Below are positions 1-8,198 of a stretch of DNA of 64,000 nucleotides, piece after piece. The stretch's first letter is position 1. Each line of letters opens with the position of its first letter. The translations under genes were made by a program, and so were the position numbers. The notes under the pieces were generated by a model. It was given only the letters and a program-made list of their open reading frames with translations. It ran no database searches and had not been told where the DNA came from. The stretch comes from ZC4RG30 sp039917615 (lineage in GTDB: Bacteria > Pseudomonadota > Gammaproteobacteria > Steroidobacterales > Steroidobacteraceae): contig JBDSJD010000010.1 of NCBI GenBank assembly GCA_039917615.1, positions 62,001 through 126,000 on the forward strand. Reading direction: 5' to 3'.

Positions 1-20
1 TGGCTGCTGCTGTAACGCGG

Positions 21-1451
21 TCAGGATTCGGTGATGAACTTGGTGACAAGGCAGGCGTCGAGCCCCTCGATGCCTTCCTCGGATCCATGGCCGCTTTCCT
101 TCACACCGCCGAAGGGCGCCTCGGGCACTGCGATGGTAAAGCTGTTGATGCCCAGCATCCCTGCTTCGATCTGTTCGCCCAGCAGGTTCACCCGCCGCGA
201 ATTCTGCGTGAACGCATAGGCTGCAAGTCCGTAAGGCAGACGGTTGGCGCGGGCGATGGCTTCGTCCAGATCACCGAACGGACTGAGCATTGCCACTGGG
301 CCAAACGGTTCATCGTTCATGATGCGCGCCGTGTCGGGCACATCGGCCAGCACAGTGGGCGCATAGAAATAGCCTTTGCCACCCAAGGCCTTCGCGCCTG
401 CAAGCACGCGCGCCCCGCCCTGCACGGCCTCATCGATCATTGATGCCACTGCCGGCAATCGCCGCGCATGCGCCAGGGGGCCCATGCGTACGCCATCTTC
501 CAGGCCGTTGCCGACCTTTAGTTGCTGGGCACGCGCCGCGAATCCCGCGGCGAAGCGTTCGTAGATGGATTCATGCACATAGAACCGCGTAGGTGACACA
601 CAGACCTGCCCGGAATTGCGGTATTTGGAAGTTACGGCCAGATCGAGCACGGCATCCACGTCTACGTCATCGAACACCAGCACGGGCGCATGGCCGCCCA
701 GCTCCATGGTCGTGCGCTTCATGCCCTGCGCGGCAAGCGCAGTCAGCTGCTTGCCCACAGGAATGGAGCCGGTGAAATGCACGGCACGAATCACCGGTGA
801 ACTGATCAGATGCTGCGACACTTCGGCGGGAACGCCGAACACTATTTGCATGACACCGGCCGGCACCCCGGCATCCACCAATGCTTCTGCAATCGCCAGC
901 GCGGAACCAGGCGCTTCTTCCGCGGGTTTAAGGATCACACTACAGCCAGCACCCAGTGCCGATCCCAGCTTGCGGGCCGGATTCCCCAGTGGAAAATTCC
1001 ACGGCGCAAACGCCGCCACCGGGCCCACCGGCTCCTTCACCACCGTCATGCGCATGCCAGCCGTGCGCTGCGGCAGCACGCGGCCGTAGGCGCGACGACC
1101 TTCCTCTGCATACCATTCGAGTATGTCGGCGGCGATCATGACCTCGATGCGGGTCTCAGCCAGCGCCTTGCCTTCCTCTTGCGTAGCCATACGTGCGATG
1201 GCTTCACCGCGCTCCCGCAACAGATCAGCGGCCTTGCGCAGGATCTTGCCGCGTTGCTGCGGGCCCATCGCGCGCCATACGGGCCATGCGCGCCTGGCGG
1301 CATCCAGTGCCGCGTCCAGATCGCTGGCATTGGCAAGCGGCAGTTCGCCGAGCACCTGTTCGGTGGCTGGGTTCACCACGGGCACCGTACGGCGTCCCCT
1401 GTGGTCCAGCCGCTGGCCATCGACGAGCAGGTAAAGTTGCGGGTACGTCAT
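21..1451 (-). CDS. NAD(P)-dependent aldehyde dehydrogenase, succinate-semialdehyde dehydrogenase-like
   Basis: A 476-aa cytosolic member of the ALDH superfamily, oxidising an aldehyde to the acid with NAD(P)+. The Rossmann-side motif APWNFP (Asn152), the general base in MELGGHAP (Glu250) and the catalytic Cys284 in GQVC are all present, so the enzyme looks intact. The overall pattern is closest to the succinate-semialdehyde dehydrogenase group, but substrate cannot be read from this. It is divergent from ligW across a 59-bp gap, so a role in oxidising a lignin-derived aldehyde is plausible inference. Other ALDH substrates are equally possible. Family assignment is firm, substrate is not. Confidence 0.85.
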   Translation of the reverse strand: MTYPQLYLLVDGQRLDHRGRRTVPVVNPATEQVLGELPLANASDLDAALDAARRAWPVWRAMGPQQRGKILRKAADLLRERGEAIARMATQEEGKALAETRIEVMIAADILEWYAEEGRRAYGRVLPQRTAGMRMTVVKEPVGPVAAFAPWNFPLGNPARKLGSALGAGCSVILKPAEEAPGSALAIAEALVDAGVPAGVMQIVFGVPAEVSQHLISSPVIRAVHFTGSIPVGKQLTALAAQGMKRTTMELGGHAPVLVFDDVDVDAVLDLAVTSKYRNSGQVCVSPTRFYVHESIYERFAAGFAARAQQLKVGNGLEDGVRMGPLAHARRLPAVASMIDEAVQGGARVLAGAKALGGKGYFYAPTVLADVPDTARIMNDEPFGPVAMLSPFGDLDEAIARANRLPYGLAAYAFTQNSRRVNLLGEQIEAGMLGINSFTIAVPEAPFGGVKESGHGSEEGIEGLDACLVTKFITES

Positions 1452-1471
1452 GATTGCTATGCTTAAATACA

Positions 1472-1487
1472 GGCCGTAACAGCGGCC
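1472..1487. promoter_or_regulatory. Short inverted repeat in the ALDH/ligW divergent intergenic region
   Basis: GGCCG (1472-1476) and CGGCC (1483-1487) form perfect 5-bp arms around a 6-base spacer, in the 59-bp gap between two divergent start codons. It may be an operator for a shared regulator. An arm this short in GC-rich DNA can arise by chance. Confidence 0.25.
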
Positions 1488-1510
1488 AGTCCTGGGGAAA
1501 TTGAACGACC

Positions 1511-2551
1511 ATGATAAAGAATCCTGCCTATCAGCGCATCGCCACTGAAGAAGCGTTCCTGAGCCAAGACGTACTGACCGGCTACAAGCGCCTGCTTGCC
1601 GACAGCAGCTTCCACGATCCGGGTTTCCGCAGCCTGTGGGGCTTCTACAGCGGCAATGCCAGCCCGCGCGCGCAGTTCATCTTTGAGCGGTTGCAGGATC
1701 TTGGCCCGCAGCGCGTTGCCGACATGGACGCCACCGGTATCTCGCGCCAGATCATTGCGCTCACTGGCCCGGGTGTGCAGGCGTTTGATCCAGCCACAGG
1801 CAGCGCATTGGCAATCGACGCCAACGACCAGCTCGCCGAAGCCTGCCGCCGGTATCCCGACCGCTATACGGGGATGGTCGCCGTGGCGCCGCATGATCCG
1901 GCAAACGCCGTGAAGGAAATGGAACGCGGCGTGCGCAAGCTCGGCTTCAAGGCCGTCATCATCAATTCGCATACGCACGGGCACTATCTGGACGAGCCGC
2001 AGTTCGCGCCTGTGCTGGAGGCCGCCGAAGCCTTGCAGGTGCCGATCTACCTGCATCCGCAAACGCCTCCGCCGGCGATGATCGGACCGATTCTCGATGC
2101 GGGCCTGGATGGCGCCGTGTTCGGCTTCGGCGTGGAAACAGGTCTGCACATGCTGCGCATCATCACCGGCGGCGTGTTCGATCGCTTTCCGAAGCTGCAG
2201 TTCATCATCGGTCATGCCGGCGAAGCGCTGCCATTCTGGCTGTATCGCCTGGACTACATGCACACTGCCACGGTGCGATCCAAGCGCTACCCGTTCATGA
2301 AAGCTCTGCAGCACCCCGTGAGTCATTACATGCGCAACAATGTCTTCGTCACCAACAGCGGCGTGGCCTGGCAACCGGCGATAGAATTCTGCCAGAAGGT
2401 GCTGGGGGTCGATCGTGTGATGTACGCAATGGATTACCCATACCAGTACGTGCCGGAAGAGGTCGGGTTCTGCGATGCGATGACCATTTCGGATGCGGAC
2501 AAGAAAGCCTTCTACCAGACCAATGCCGAGCGCGTGTTTGGCCTGCGCTAG
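1511..2551 (+). CDS. ligW: 5-carboxyvanillate decarboxylase, amidohydrolase superfamily
   Basis: A 346-aa metal-dependent decarboxylase of the ACMSD/amidohydrolase_2 family. The N-terminus (ATEEAF, residues 11-16), SLWGFYS, ADMDATGI, INSHTHGHYLDE, YLHPQTPPP, GFGVETG, GHAGEALPFWLYRLDYMH and MYAMDYPYQY closely follow the sphingomonad LigW proteins. LigW removes the carboxylate from 5-carboxyvanillate, formed in catabolism of lignin biphenyl units, to give vanillate. The metal-site His and Asp residues lie in the HPQ, GHAGE and MDYP motifs. The ATG is preceded by GGGGAAA. It is followed 53 bp later by ligK, probably in one transcript. A related decarboxylase such as gamma-resorcylate decarboxylase is the main alternative. 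Confidence 0.85.
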   Translation: MIKNPAYQRIATEEAFLSQDVLTGYKRLLADSSFHDPGFRSLWGFYSGNASPRAQFIFERLQDLGPQRVADMDATGISRQIIALTGPGVQAFDPATGSALAIDANDQLAEACRRYPDRYTGMVAVAPHDPANAVKEMERGVRKLGFKAVIINSHTHGHYLDEPQFAPVLEAAEALQVPIYLHPQTPPPAMIGPILDAGLDGAVFGFGVETGLHMLRIITGGVFDRFPKLQFIIGHAGEALPFWLYRLDYMHTATVRSKRYPFMKALQHPVSHYMRNNVFVTNSGVAWQPAIEFCQKVLGVDRVMYAMDYPYQYVPEEVGFCDAMTISDADKKAFYQTNAERVFGLR

Positions 2552-2604
2552 AATGCGATACAACATCAACTCAATGCTGCGGGAGAACGGTCATTAGCAA
2601 GCAT

Positions 2605-3270
2605 GTGTGCGTGCGCGAGATTCCGCGCCCGGAAAGCTCGATCAGCAAGGCGCTGGCCACCTATGGCGTGGCAACGGTCCACGAGGCGCAAGGACGCACC
2701 GGCCTGCTGGCGCCGTACATGCGGCCCATCTTTGCCGGCAAGTCCATTGCTGGTCCCGCAGTAACAGTCTCTTCACCGCCGGGCGACAACTGGATGATCC
2801 ACGTGGCTGTAGAGGTCTGCAAGCCAGGGGATATCCTCGTGGTGGCGCCCACCTCACCCTGCAGCGATGGTTATTTCGGCGATCTGCTGGCCACTTCGCT
2901 GCAGGCGCGCGGTGTACAGGCGCTGATCATCGATGCCGGCGTGCGCGACATTGCGACGCTCAAAGACATGGACTTCCCGGTGTGGAGCAAATGCGTCTCT
3001 GCACAGGGCACCATCAAGGCGAGCCTGGGCTCGGTAAACGTGCCGGTGATCTGCGGGGCGCAGGCCATCAACCCCGGCGACGTGATTGTTGCTGATGACG
3101 ATGGTGTCTGCATCGTGCGCAGCGCTGACGCTGGCGAGGTTGCAGAAGCGGCCGCCAAACGCGTTGCCATGGAAGAAGACAAGCGCAAGCGCCTGGCGAC
3201 GGGCGAACTGGGCATGGACATCTACAAGTTCCGCGAAAAGCTCGCGGAACTCGGGCTCAAGTACATCTGA
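2605..3270 (+). CDS. ligK: 4-carboxy-4-hydroxy-2-oxoadipate aldolase / oxaloacetate decarboxylase
   Basis: A 221-aa protein of the RraA-like class II aldolase family (LigK/GalC/HMG aldolase). It cleaves 4-carboxy-4-hydroxy-2-oxoadipate to pyruvate and oxaloacetate, the last step of the protocatechuate 4,5-cleavage pathway. VATVHEAQGRTGLLAPYMRP near the N-terminus, GDNWMIHVAV, the GDILVV block, the Arg-Asp pair in DAGVRD and the C-terminal GVCIV segment are typical. The coordinates use the GTG at 2605, but that codon has no good ribosome site. An in-frame ATT at 2593, seven bases after GGGAG, would give four extra residues and may be the true start. It follows ligW on the same strand. Confidence 0.9.
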   Translation: MCVREIPRPESSISKALATYGVATVHEAQGRTGLLAPYMRPIFAGKSIAGPAVTVSSPPGDNWMIHVAVEVCKPGDILVVAPTSPCSDGYFGDLLATSLQARGVQALIIDAGVRDIATLKDMDFPVWSKCVSAQGTIKASLGSVNVPVICGAQAINPGDVIVADDDGVCIVRSADAGEVAEAAAKRVAMEEDKRKRLATGELGMDIYKFREKLAELGLKYI

Positions 3271-3278
3271 CTCTCCGA

Positions 3279-3311
3279 CAGCGCGCGCGAATCCCTCCTT
3301 CTAGCGCGCTG
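3279..3311. terminator. Inverted repeat between convergent ligK and ligJ
   Basis: CAGCGCGC (3279-3286) is perfectly complementary to GCGCGCTG (3304-3311) with a 17-base loop. It lies in the 46-bp gap between the convergent ligK and ligJ stop codons. There is no T-run on either side, so intrinsic termination is uncertain; position is the main support. Confidence 0.4.
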
Positions 3312-3316
3312 CAGCC

Positions 3317-4342
3317 TTAGCGCGATGCTGCGGCCAGCAGTGATCTGAGCCGCGGATAAACTCGATAGGCGTTTTCCTCAAAGATCCGCTGCTTGTCTAC
3401 CGCAGCAAGGGCCGAGTTTTCGATGTACCGCTTGGTATCGTCGTAATACTGCCCGGTGGTGGGGTCGATGCCGCGCACCGCGCCAACCATTTCGGACCCG
3501 AACAGGATATTTTCCAACGGCATCACCTTCAGCAGCAGATCGATGCCCGGCTGGTGGTAGACACAGGTGTCGAAAAACACGTTCTTCAGCACATGGGTGT
3601 CCAGCAGCGGTCGTTTCATGTCCTGCGCCAGCCCGCGGTAGCGGCCCCAGTGGTAGGGAACTGCCCCACCGCCGTGCGGGATGATCAACCGCAGCGTGGG
3701 GAAATCCTTGAACAGGTCGCCCTGGATCAACTGCATGAAGGCGGTAGTGTCCGCATTGATGTAATGCGCGCCAGTGGCGTGAAAGTTGGCATTGCAGGAA
3801 GAGCTCACATGCACCATGGCCGGCACATCCAGCTCGCAGAGCTTCTCGTACAACGGGTACCAGTGCCTGTCCGTCAGCGGCGGCGCGGTCCAGTGCCCAC
3901 CGGATGGATCAGGATTCAGGTTTGCGCCAATGAACCCCATCTCCTTCACGCAACGCTCAAGCTCGCGGGCGCTGTTTGCCGGCGGCACACCTGGCGACTG
4001 CGGCAGCATGCACACACCCACGAAGTTGCGCGGATACAGGCCGACCACGCGGTGGATCAGGTCGTTGCAGATCTGTGACCACTCGATGCTGGTGGCTTCC
4101 ACACCGATGTGGTGTGCCATGGTGGAAGCGCGCGGCGAGAAAATCGTGACGTCGGTGCCGCGCTCGCGCTGCAGCTTCAGCTGCGCATTCTCCAGACTGT
4201 CACGGATCTGATCATCGCTGATGGTCAACGAGTTCCGCGTTGGAGTCTGGGCGGGATCCTTCAGCGCCGCGATCTGCGCATCGCGAAAGGTGGTAAGTTG
4301 CTGCGGCGCCGTTGTGTAGTGCCCGTGACAGTCGATGATCAT
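3317..4342 (-). CDS. ligJ: 4-oxalomesaconate hydratase
   Basis: A 341-aa amidohydrolase-superfamily enzyme beginning MIIDCHGHY. The reading frame is open further upstream, but this ATG gives the length and N-terminus of sphingomonad LigJ. DGHGH-type metal motif near the start, TIFSPRAS, VGVCMLPQSP, NLNPDPSGGHW, VHVSSSCN, IIPHGGGAVPYHWGRYRGLA, FFDTCVYHQPGI and FGSEMVGAVRGIDPTTG are all hallmark segments. It hydrates 4-oxalomesaconate to 4-carboxy-4-hydroxy-2-oxoadipate, the substrate of LigK, so ligK and ligJ are consecutive pathway steps encoded convergently. Its promoter must lie in the roughly 96-bp gap to the aldo/keto reductase gene. Confidence 0.92.
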   Translation of the reverse strand: MIIDCHGHYTTAPQQLTTFRDAQIAALKDPAQTPTRNSLTISDDQIRDSLENAQLKLQRERGTDVTIFSPRASTMAHHIGVEATSIEWSQICNDLIHRVVGLYPRNFVGVCMLPQSPGVPPANSARELERCVKEMGFIGANLNPDPSGGHWTAPPLTDRHWYPLYEKLCELDVPAMVHVSSSCNANFHATGAHYINADTTAFMQLIQGDLFKDFPTLRLIIPHGGGAVPYHWGRYRGLAQDMKRPLLDTHVLKNVFFDTCVYHQPGIDLLLKVMPLENILFGSEMVGAVRGIDPTTGQYYDDTKRYIENSALAAVDKQRIFEENAYRVYPRLRSLLAAASR

Positions 4343-4438
4343 TGCTGAATCCGTTCCAGTCGAAAAACAGGGCGTGATGATACCGCAGCCTCGCCCCGAA
4401 CAAGCCACTGCCCATTGGTCTGCGGTAAGGTAGCGACC

Positions 4439-5443
4439 ATGAATTCCACGGCCAGCCCGCATCCCATCGCCTCGCGCCCGATTGGTCGTTCAGACAGCAG
4501 CGTCGCGCCCATCGGTTTCGGCTGCATGGGCCTCGTGGGCTGGTATGGCAAACGCGATGACGAAGAAGCCCGCGCCACGCTGCTCGCCGCGGTGGACGCC
4601 GGCATCGACCATTTCGATACCGCCGCCAGCTACCAGCTCGGCGAGAATGAAATTTTCGTCGGTCGCGCGCTTGCGCCCCTGCGCTCGCAACTGTTTCTGG
4701 CCACCAAGTGCGGACTATCCCGTGGCGCGGACGGCGGAGTTCTGATCGACAACCGCCCAGAAACCATCCGCAGTTCCTGCGATGCCAGCCTGCAGCGCCT
4801 CAACTCCAGCTACATCGATCTGTTCTACCTGCACCGCATCGACAAGTCGGTGCCCATCGAGGAATCGGCCGGTGCACTTGCGGAACTGATCAAGGCAGGC
4901 AAGATCCGCCATGCCGGCTTGTCCGAGTGCAGCGAGACCACGCTGCGCCGCGCCTGCAAGATGCTGCCGATCGCCGCGGTGCAAAGTGAATACTCGATCT
5001 GGTCACGTGATCCGGAAGCCGGAATGCTGGCCGCCTGCGAAGAGCTAGGTGTCAGCTTTGTCGCCTACAGTCCGCTGGGCCGCGGCTTTCTGGCCGGAAA
5101 TTTCACACGTGCCGCGGATCTGCCGGCCACCGATCATCGGCGCAGTCACCCGCGCTTTCAGGATGTCGCGGCAGACCAGAATGCGGCGCTGGTTGCTGCC
5201 ATTGGTGAGATTGCTGTTGAGCTCGGGGCCACCGCGGCGCAGGTCGCGATTGCCTGGGTGCTGTCGCGGTCGCCTCGCGTGCTGACCATTCCCGGGATGA
5301 AGACACGCCCGCATCTGCAGGACAATCTGGGCGCCAGCGCGTTGCAACTCTCACCCGGGCAGATCGACCAGATTGACGGCCTGGCGGCGCAGGTGCAGGG
5401 CGAAAGACATCCTCCGGCAATGATGAAGATTCTGGATCGATAG
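4439..5443 (+). CDS. Aldo/keto reductase
   Basis: A 334-aa cytosolic NADPH-dependent oxidoreductase of the AKR (TIM-barrel) superfamily. The catalytic tetrad can be placed: Asp in HFDTAASY, the Tyr in the same segment, Lys in FLATKCG and His in FYLHRID. The C-terminal cofactor-binding segment VLTIPGMKTRPHLQDN is present. The chosen ATG follows TAAGG at a workable distance; an upstream in-frame ATG at 4415 would overlap the control region of divergent ligJ. It lies between the lig genes and the xylose operon and could act on a sugar or an aromatic aldehyde. Sequence does not decide this. Confidence 0.85.
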   Translation: MNSTASPHPIASRPIGRSDSSVAPIGFGCMGLVGWYGKRDDEEARATLLAAVDAGIDHFDTAASYQLGENEIFVGRALAPLRSQLFLATKCGLSRGADGGVLIDNRPETIRSSCDASLQRLNSSYIDLFYLHRIDKSVPIEESAGALAELIKAGKIRHAGLSECSETTLRRACKMLPIAAVQSEYSIWSRDPEAGMLAACEELGVSFVAYSPLGRGFLAGNFTRAADLPATDHRRSHPRFQDVAADQNAALVAAIGEIAVELGATAAQVAIAWVLSRSPRVLTIPGMKTRPHLQDNLGASALQLSPGQIDQIDGLAAQVQGERHPPAMMKILDR

Positions 5444-5468
5444 GCCGGAGCAAACCGATCCAGGCTCG

Positions 5469-5496
5469 TTGGACAATAATGTTAGCGCTATATATG
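5469..5496 (+). promoter_or_regulatory. Candidate xylX promoter with overlapping LacI-type operator
   Basis: TTGGAC (5469-5474) and TATATG (5491-5496) are 16 bp apart and resemble a sigma-70 promoter. The segment between and over the -10 (5479-5493) reads ATGTTAGCGCTATAT, with a perfect TAGCGCTA core at 5483-5490, as in many LacI-family operators. A 12/15 match lies upstream of manD at 14931-14945. The nearby lacI gene suggests the repressor. Confidence 0.55.
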
Positions 5497-5539
5497 CTGC
5501 GCCCGCCCCGCGATTGTGGGGATACCCGAAGGAGAACGC

Positions 5540-6679
5540 ATGCCTGAACCGATTCGGCATGTTGCAGACCACATGCCCAGCGACTGGCTGCATGGGCTGT
5601 TTGTCGGCCGCGCCGATTTTGGCGCTGGCCCCTCGCCTGTCCTGATCCAGGACGGCCGCCTGTACGACATGTCGGCCGCAGTTCCCACCGCATCCCTGCT
5701 GCTGAGTCGTCGCGCGTTCTCAGTGATGGCCGGGAGGGATTGCGGCCCGCTGGCCGAAGCGGCAGGCACGCTGCTCAGTCCAGTCGATCTGCAATGCATC
5801 AAGGCCGCCGGCGTCACCTTTGCCACATCGGCGCTGGAGCGGGTGATAGAAGAGCGGGCCCGCGGCGATTCATCCGTTGCGGCTGGAATTCGCCACAGCA
5901 TCGAGCAACGCCTTTGCGCAGGCCTGCGTACGGTAAAGCCTGGATCCAGTGAAGCCGCAGCGCTCAAGCAACTGCTGATTCAGGAAGGCATGTGGTCGCA
6001 ATATCTGGAGGTCGCCATAGGTCCAGATGCCGAGGTTTTCACCAAGGCTCCAGTGCTCTCGAGCGTGGGGCATGGCGAGCCTGTTGGCGTACGCTCTGAC
6101 TCAGGCTGGAACAATCCGGAACCCGAAGTAGTGCTTGCCATCGATCGCAGCGGAACGCCGCTGGGCGCCATGCTGGGCAATGACGTGAACCTGCGCGACT
6201 TCGAAGGCCGCTCCGCGCTGCTGCTTGGCAAGGCCAAGGACAACAATGCCTCCTGTGCGCTCGGGCCATTCATCCGCCTGTTCGACGAGAGCTTTACGAT
6301 GGACGATGTGCGCAGCGCGGAACTTTCCCTGGAGATAACCGGCAGGGATGGTTACCGCCTCGAAGGCCGCAGCTCAATGTCCCAGATCAGCCGCGATCCG
6401 ATGGATCTGGTGCAGCAGACCTGGAGTGAGCATCAATACCCCGACGGCGCTGTATTGTTTCTGGGTACATTGTTCGCTCCCACCCAGGATCGCGACGAAG
6501 CGGGGCGCGGGTTCACCCACAAGAGCGGTGACACTGTCACGATCCACAGCGCGAGGTTCGGCACCTTGCGCAACACTGTCACCACTTCAAAAGCAGCTGC
6601 GCCGTGGACCTTCGGCGTTGCGGACCTGATGCTGAACCTTGCCCAACGTGGCCTGCTGATTTCCGGCGTAATCTCATGA
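5540..6679 (+). CDS. xylX: 2-keto-3-deoxy-D-xylonate dehydratase, FAH family
   Basis: A 379-aa fumarylacetoacetate-hydrolase-fold enzyme matching Caulobacter XylX. Shared segments include SPVDLQCIKAAGVTFA, ERVIEERARGD, GLWSQYLEVAIGPDAE-like, WNNPEPEVVL, GNDVNLRDFEGRSALLL, KAKDNNASCA and HQYPDGAVLFLGT. It dehydrates 2-keto-3-deoxy-D-xylonate to alpha-ketoglutarate semialdehyde, the penultimate Weimberg step. The ATG at 5540 follows AAGGAG (5529-5534) and is preferred to the in-frame codon at 5516. It is first in an operon; its TGA overlaps the xylB ATG as ATGA, implying coupled translation. L-arabonate-pathway dehydratases of this family are the alternative. Confidence 0.9.
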   Translation: MPEPIRHVADHMPSDWLHGLFVGRADFGAGPSPVLIQDGRLYDMSAAVPTASLLLSRRAFSVMAGRDCGPLAEAAGTLLSPVDLQCIKAAGVTFATSALERVIEERARGDSSVAAGIRHSIEQRLCAGLRTVKPGSSEAAALKQLLIQEGMWSQYLEVAIGPDAEVFTKAPVLSSVGHGEPVGVRSDSGWNNPEPEVVLAIDRSGTPLGAMLGNDVNLRDFEGRSALLLGKAKDNNASCALGPFIRLFDESFTMDDVRSAELSLEITGRDGYRLEGRSSMSQISRDPMDLVQQTWSEHQYPDGAVLFLGTLFAPTQDRDEAGRGFTHKSGDTVTIHSARFGTLRNTVTTSKAAAPWTFGVADLMLNLAQRGLLISGVIS

Positions 6680-8193
6680 GTCTTTTTGTCGGGCTGGATG
6701 TAGGCACGCAAGGTGTGAAACTCCTGGCCTACGATCCTGCCCTGCGCCAGACCATCGCGGCATATGCCGAACCGCTGGAACTGATGGCCGGGGATGATGG
6801 TAGCCGGGAACAGCACCCCCAGTGGTGGCTCGACGCAATCCGTAAATGCTTCACACGACTTGACCCGACGCTGCGCGCGCGCGTGACGGCCATCGGCGTA
6901 TCCGGACAGCAGCATGGCTTCGTTCCACTGGATGGCACGGGCAAGGTGCTGGCTCCCGCGAAGCTGTGGTGCGACACCAGCACCGGGAATGAGTGCGACG
7001 AAATCATGGCCGCTGTGGGTGGCGCCGCGCGTTGCATCACGCTCGCTGGCAATCCCATCCTTGCCGGCTACACGGCGTCGAAGTTGCCCTGGACGCGCAA
7101 GCACCGCCCTGAGGTCTATGCCGCACTCGCAACCATCCTGCTGCCACACGACTACGTGAACTTCTGGCTCACCGGTGAATGCTGGATGGAGCATGGCGAT
7201 GCCTCTGGCACGGGTTGGCTCGATGTACGCACACGCAGCTGGTCCAGCGCCATGCTGCTGGCAACGGACCGTAATCGCGATCTTGGCGCCTGCCTGCCGA
7301 AGCTCGTGGCCGCAAACGCGACCTTTCACATTGCGCCGGCCATCGCAGCCGAGCTTGGCTTGTCGCATCGCGTGCGCATCTCGGCCGGTGGCGGCGATAA
7401 CATGATGGCCGCGATTGGCACCGGCAACGTGGCGCCGGGCGTGCTCACCATGAGTCTGGGTACATCGGGCACCTTGTTCGCCTGCGCCGATCAGGCGCTC
7501 ATCGATCCCGACGCTGGCTGGGCTGCTTTTTGCTCGTCCAGCGGAAGCTGGCTGCCACTGATCTGCACCATGAATTGCACGGTGGCCACGGAAGCAGTGG
7601 CGCGCGCCTTCGGATTCGACAGCCGGGATGGCGATGCCTTGATGGCCGGCACGCAACCCGGTGCGGATGGCATCACCATGCTGCCGTTCCTCAATGGCGA
7701 GCGCACGCCCAACCTGCCGCAGGCTCGCGGCAGCTTCCAGGGATTGGACATCAACAACTTCACGCGCGATAACCTGTATAGGGCGGCAATGGAAGGCGCG
7801 TCCTACACGCTACGCCATGGATTTGAAGCCTTGCGATCAGCGGGTCTCAGTTTCAACGCTATCCGCCTCACCGGCGGGGGCAGCCGCAGCAAGGTGTGGC
7901 GCCAGATGATCGCAGACGTGTTCGAACTTCCGGTCGAAGTGCCGGCAGCGTCGGAAGGCGCCACTTTCGGCGCGGCGCTGCAGGCGCTGTGGGCTTGCGA
8001 GACGCCCGGAAGCCAGGCCGATCTCATCGCGATCGCACGGGAGCATGTTGCGCTATCTGCGGGGCAGGATAGCGCGCCCGCCGCAAGCAGCACCCTGTAT
8101 CGCGATGCATACGCCCGGTTCCTCGATCATATGAATGCAGAGATCGGCCGCTCCATACCACACTCATCTTCCGGACCCCAGACCAGGAACTGA
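6676..8193 (+). CDS. xylB: Xylulokinase
   Basis: A 505-aa FGGY-family sugar kinase that phosphorylates D-xylulose to xylulose 5-phosphate. It starts MSLFVGLDVGTQGVK, the N-terminal nucleotide-binding loop. SGQQHGFVPLD, LPHDYVNFWLTGE, GDASGTGWLD, GGGDNMMAAIGTG, SLGTSGTLFA, PFLNGERTPNLP and the C-terminal LTGGGSRSKVWRQM block follow in family order. The start at 6676 overlaps xylX by four bases. Next is xylA, five bases after the stop. The pair gives the conventional isomerase route within an operon that also carries Weimberg enzymes. Confidence 0.93.
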   Translation: MSLFVGLDVGTQGVKLLAYDPALRQTIAAYAEPLELMAGDDGSREQHPQWWLDAIRKCFTRLDPTLRARVTAIGVSGQQHGFVPLDGTGKVLAPAKLWCDTSTGNECDEIMAAVGGAARCITLAGNPILAGYTASKLPWTRKHRPEVYAALATILLPHDYVNFWLTGECWMEHGDASGTGWLDVRTRSWSSAMLLATDRNRDLGACLPKLVAANATFHIAPAIAAELGLSHRVRISAGGGDNMMAAIGTGNVAPGVLTMSLGTSGTLFACADQALIDPDAGWAAFCSSSGSWLPLICTMNCTVATEAVARAFGFDSRDGDALMAGTQPGADGITMLPFLNGERTPNLPQARGSFQGLDINNFTRDNLYRAAMEGASYTLRHGFEALRSAGLSFNAIRLTGGGSRSKVWRQMIADVFELPVEVPAASEGATFGAALQALWACETPGSQADLIAIAREHVALSAGQDSAPAASSTLYRDAYARFLDHMNAEIGRSIPHSSSGPQTRN

Positions 8194-8198
8194 CCATC

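Noticed and set aside
1463..2569. 368-codon frame opposite ligW
   Set aside because: Antisense shadow of ligW with His/Arg-rich composition and no ribosome site.
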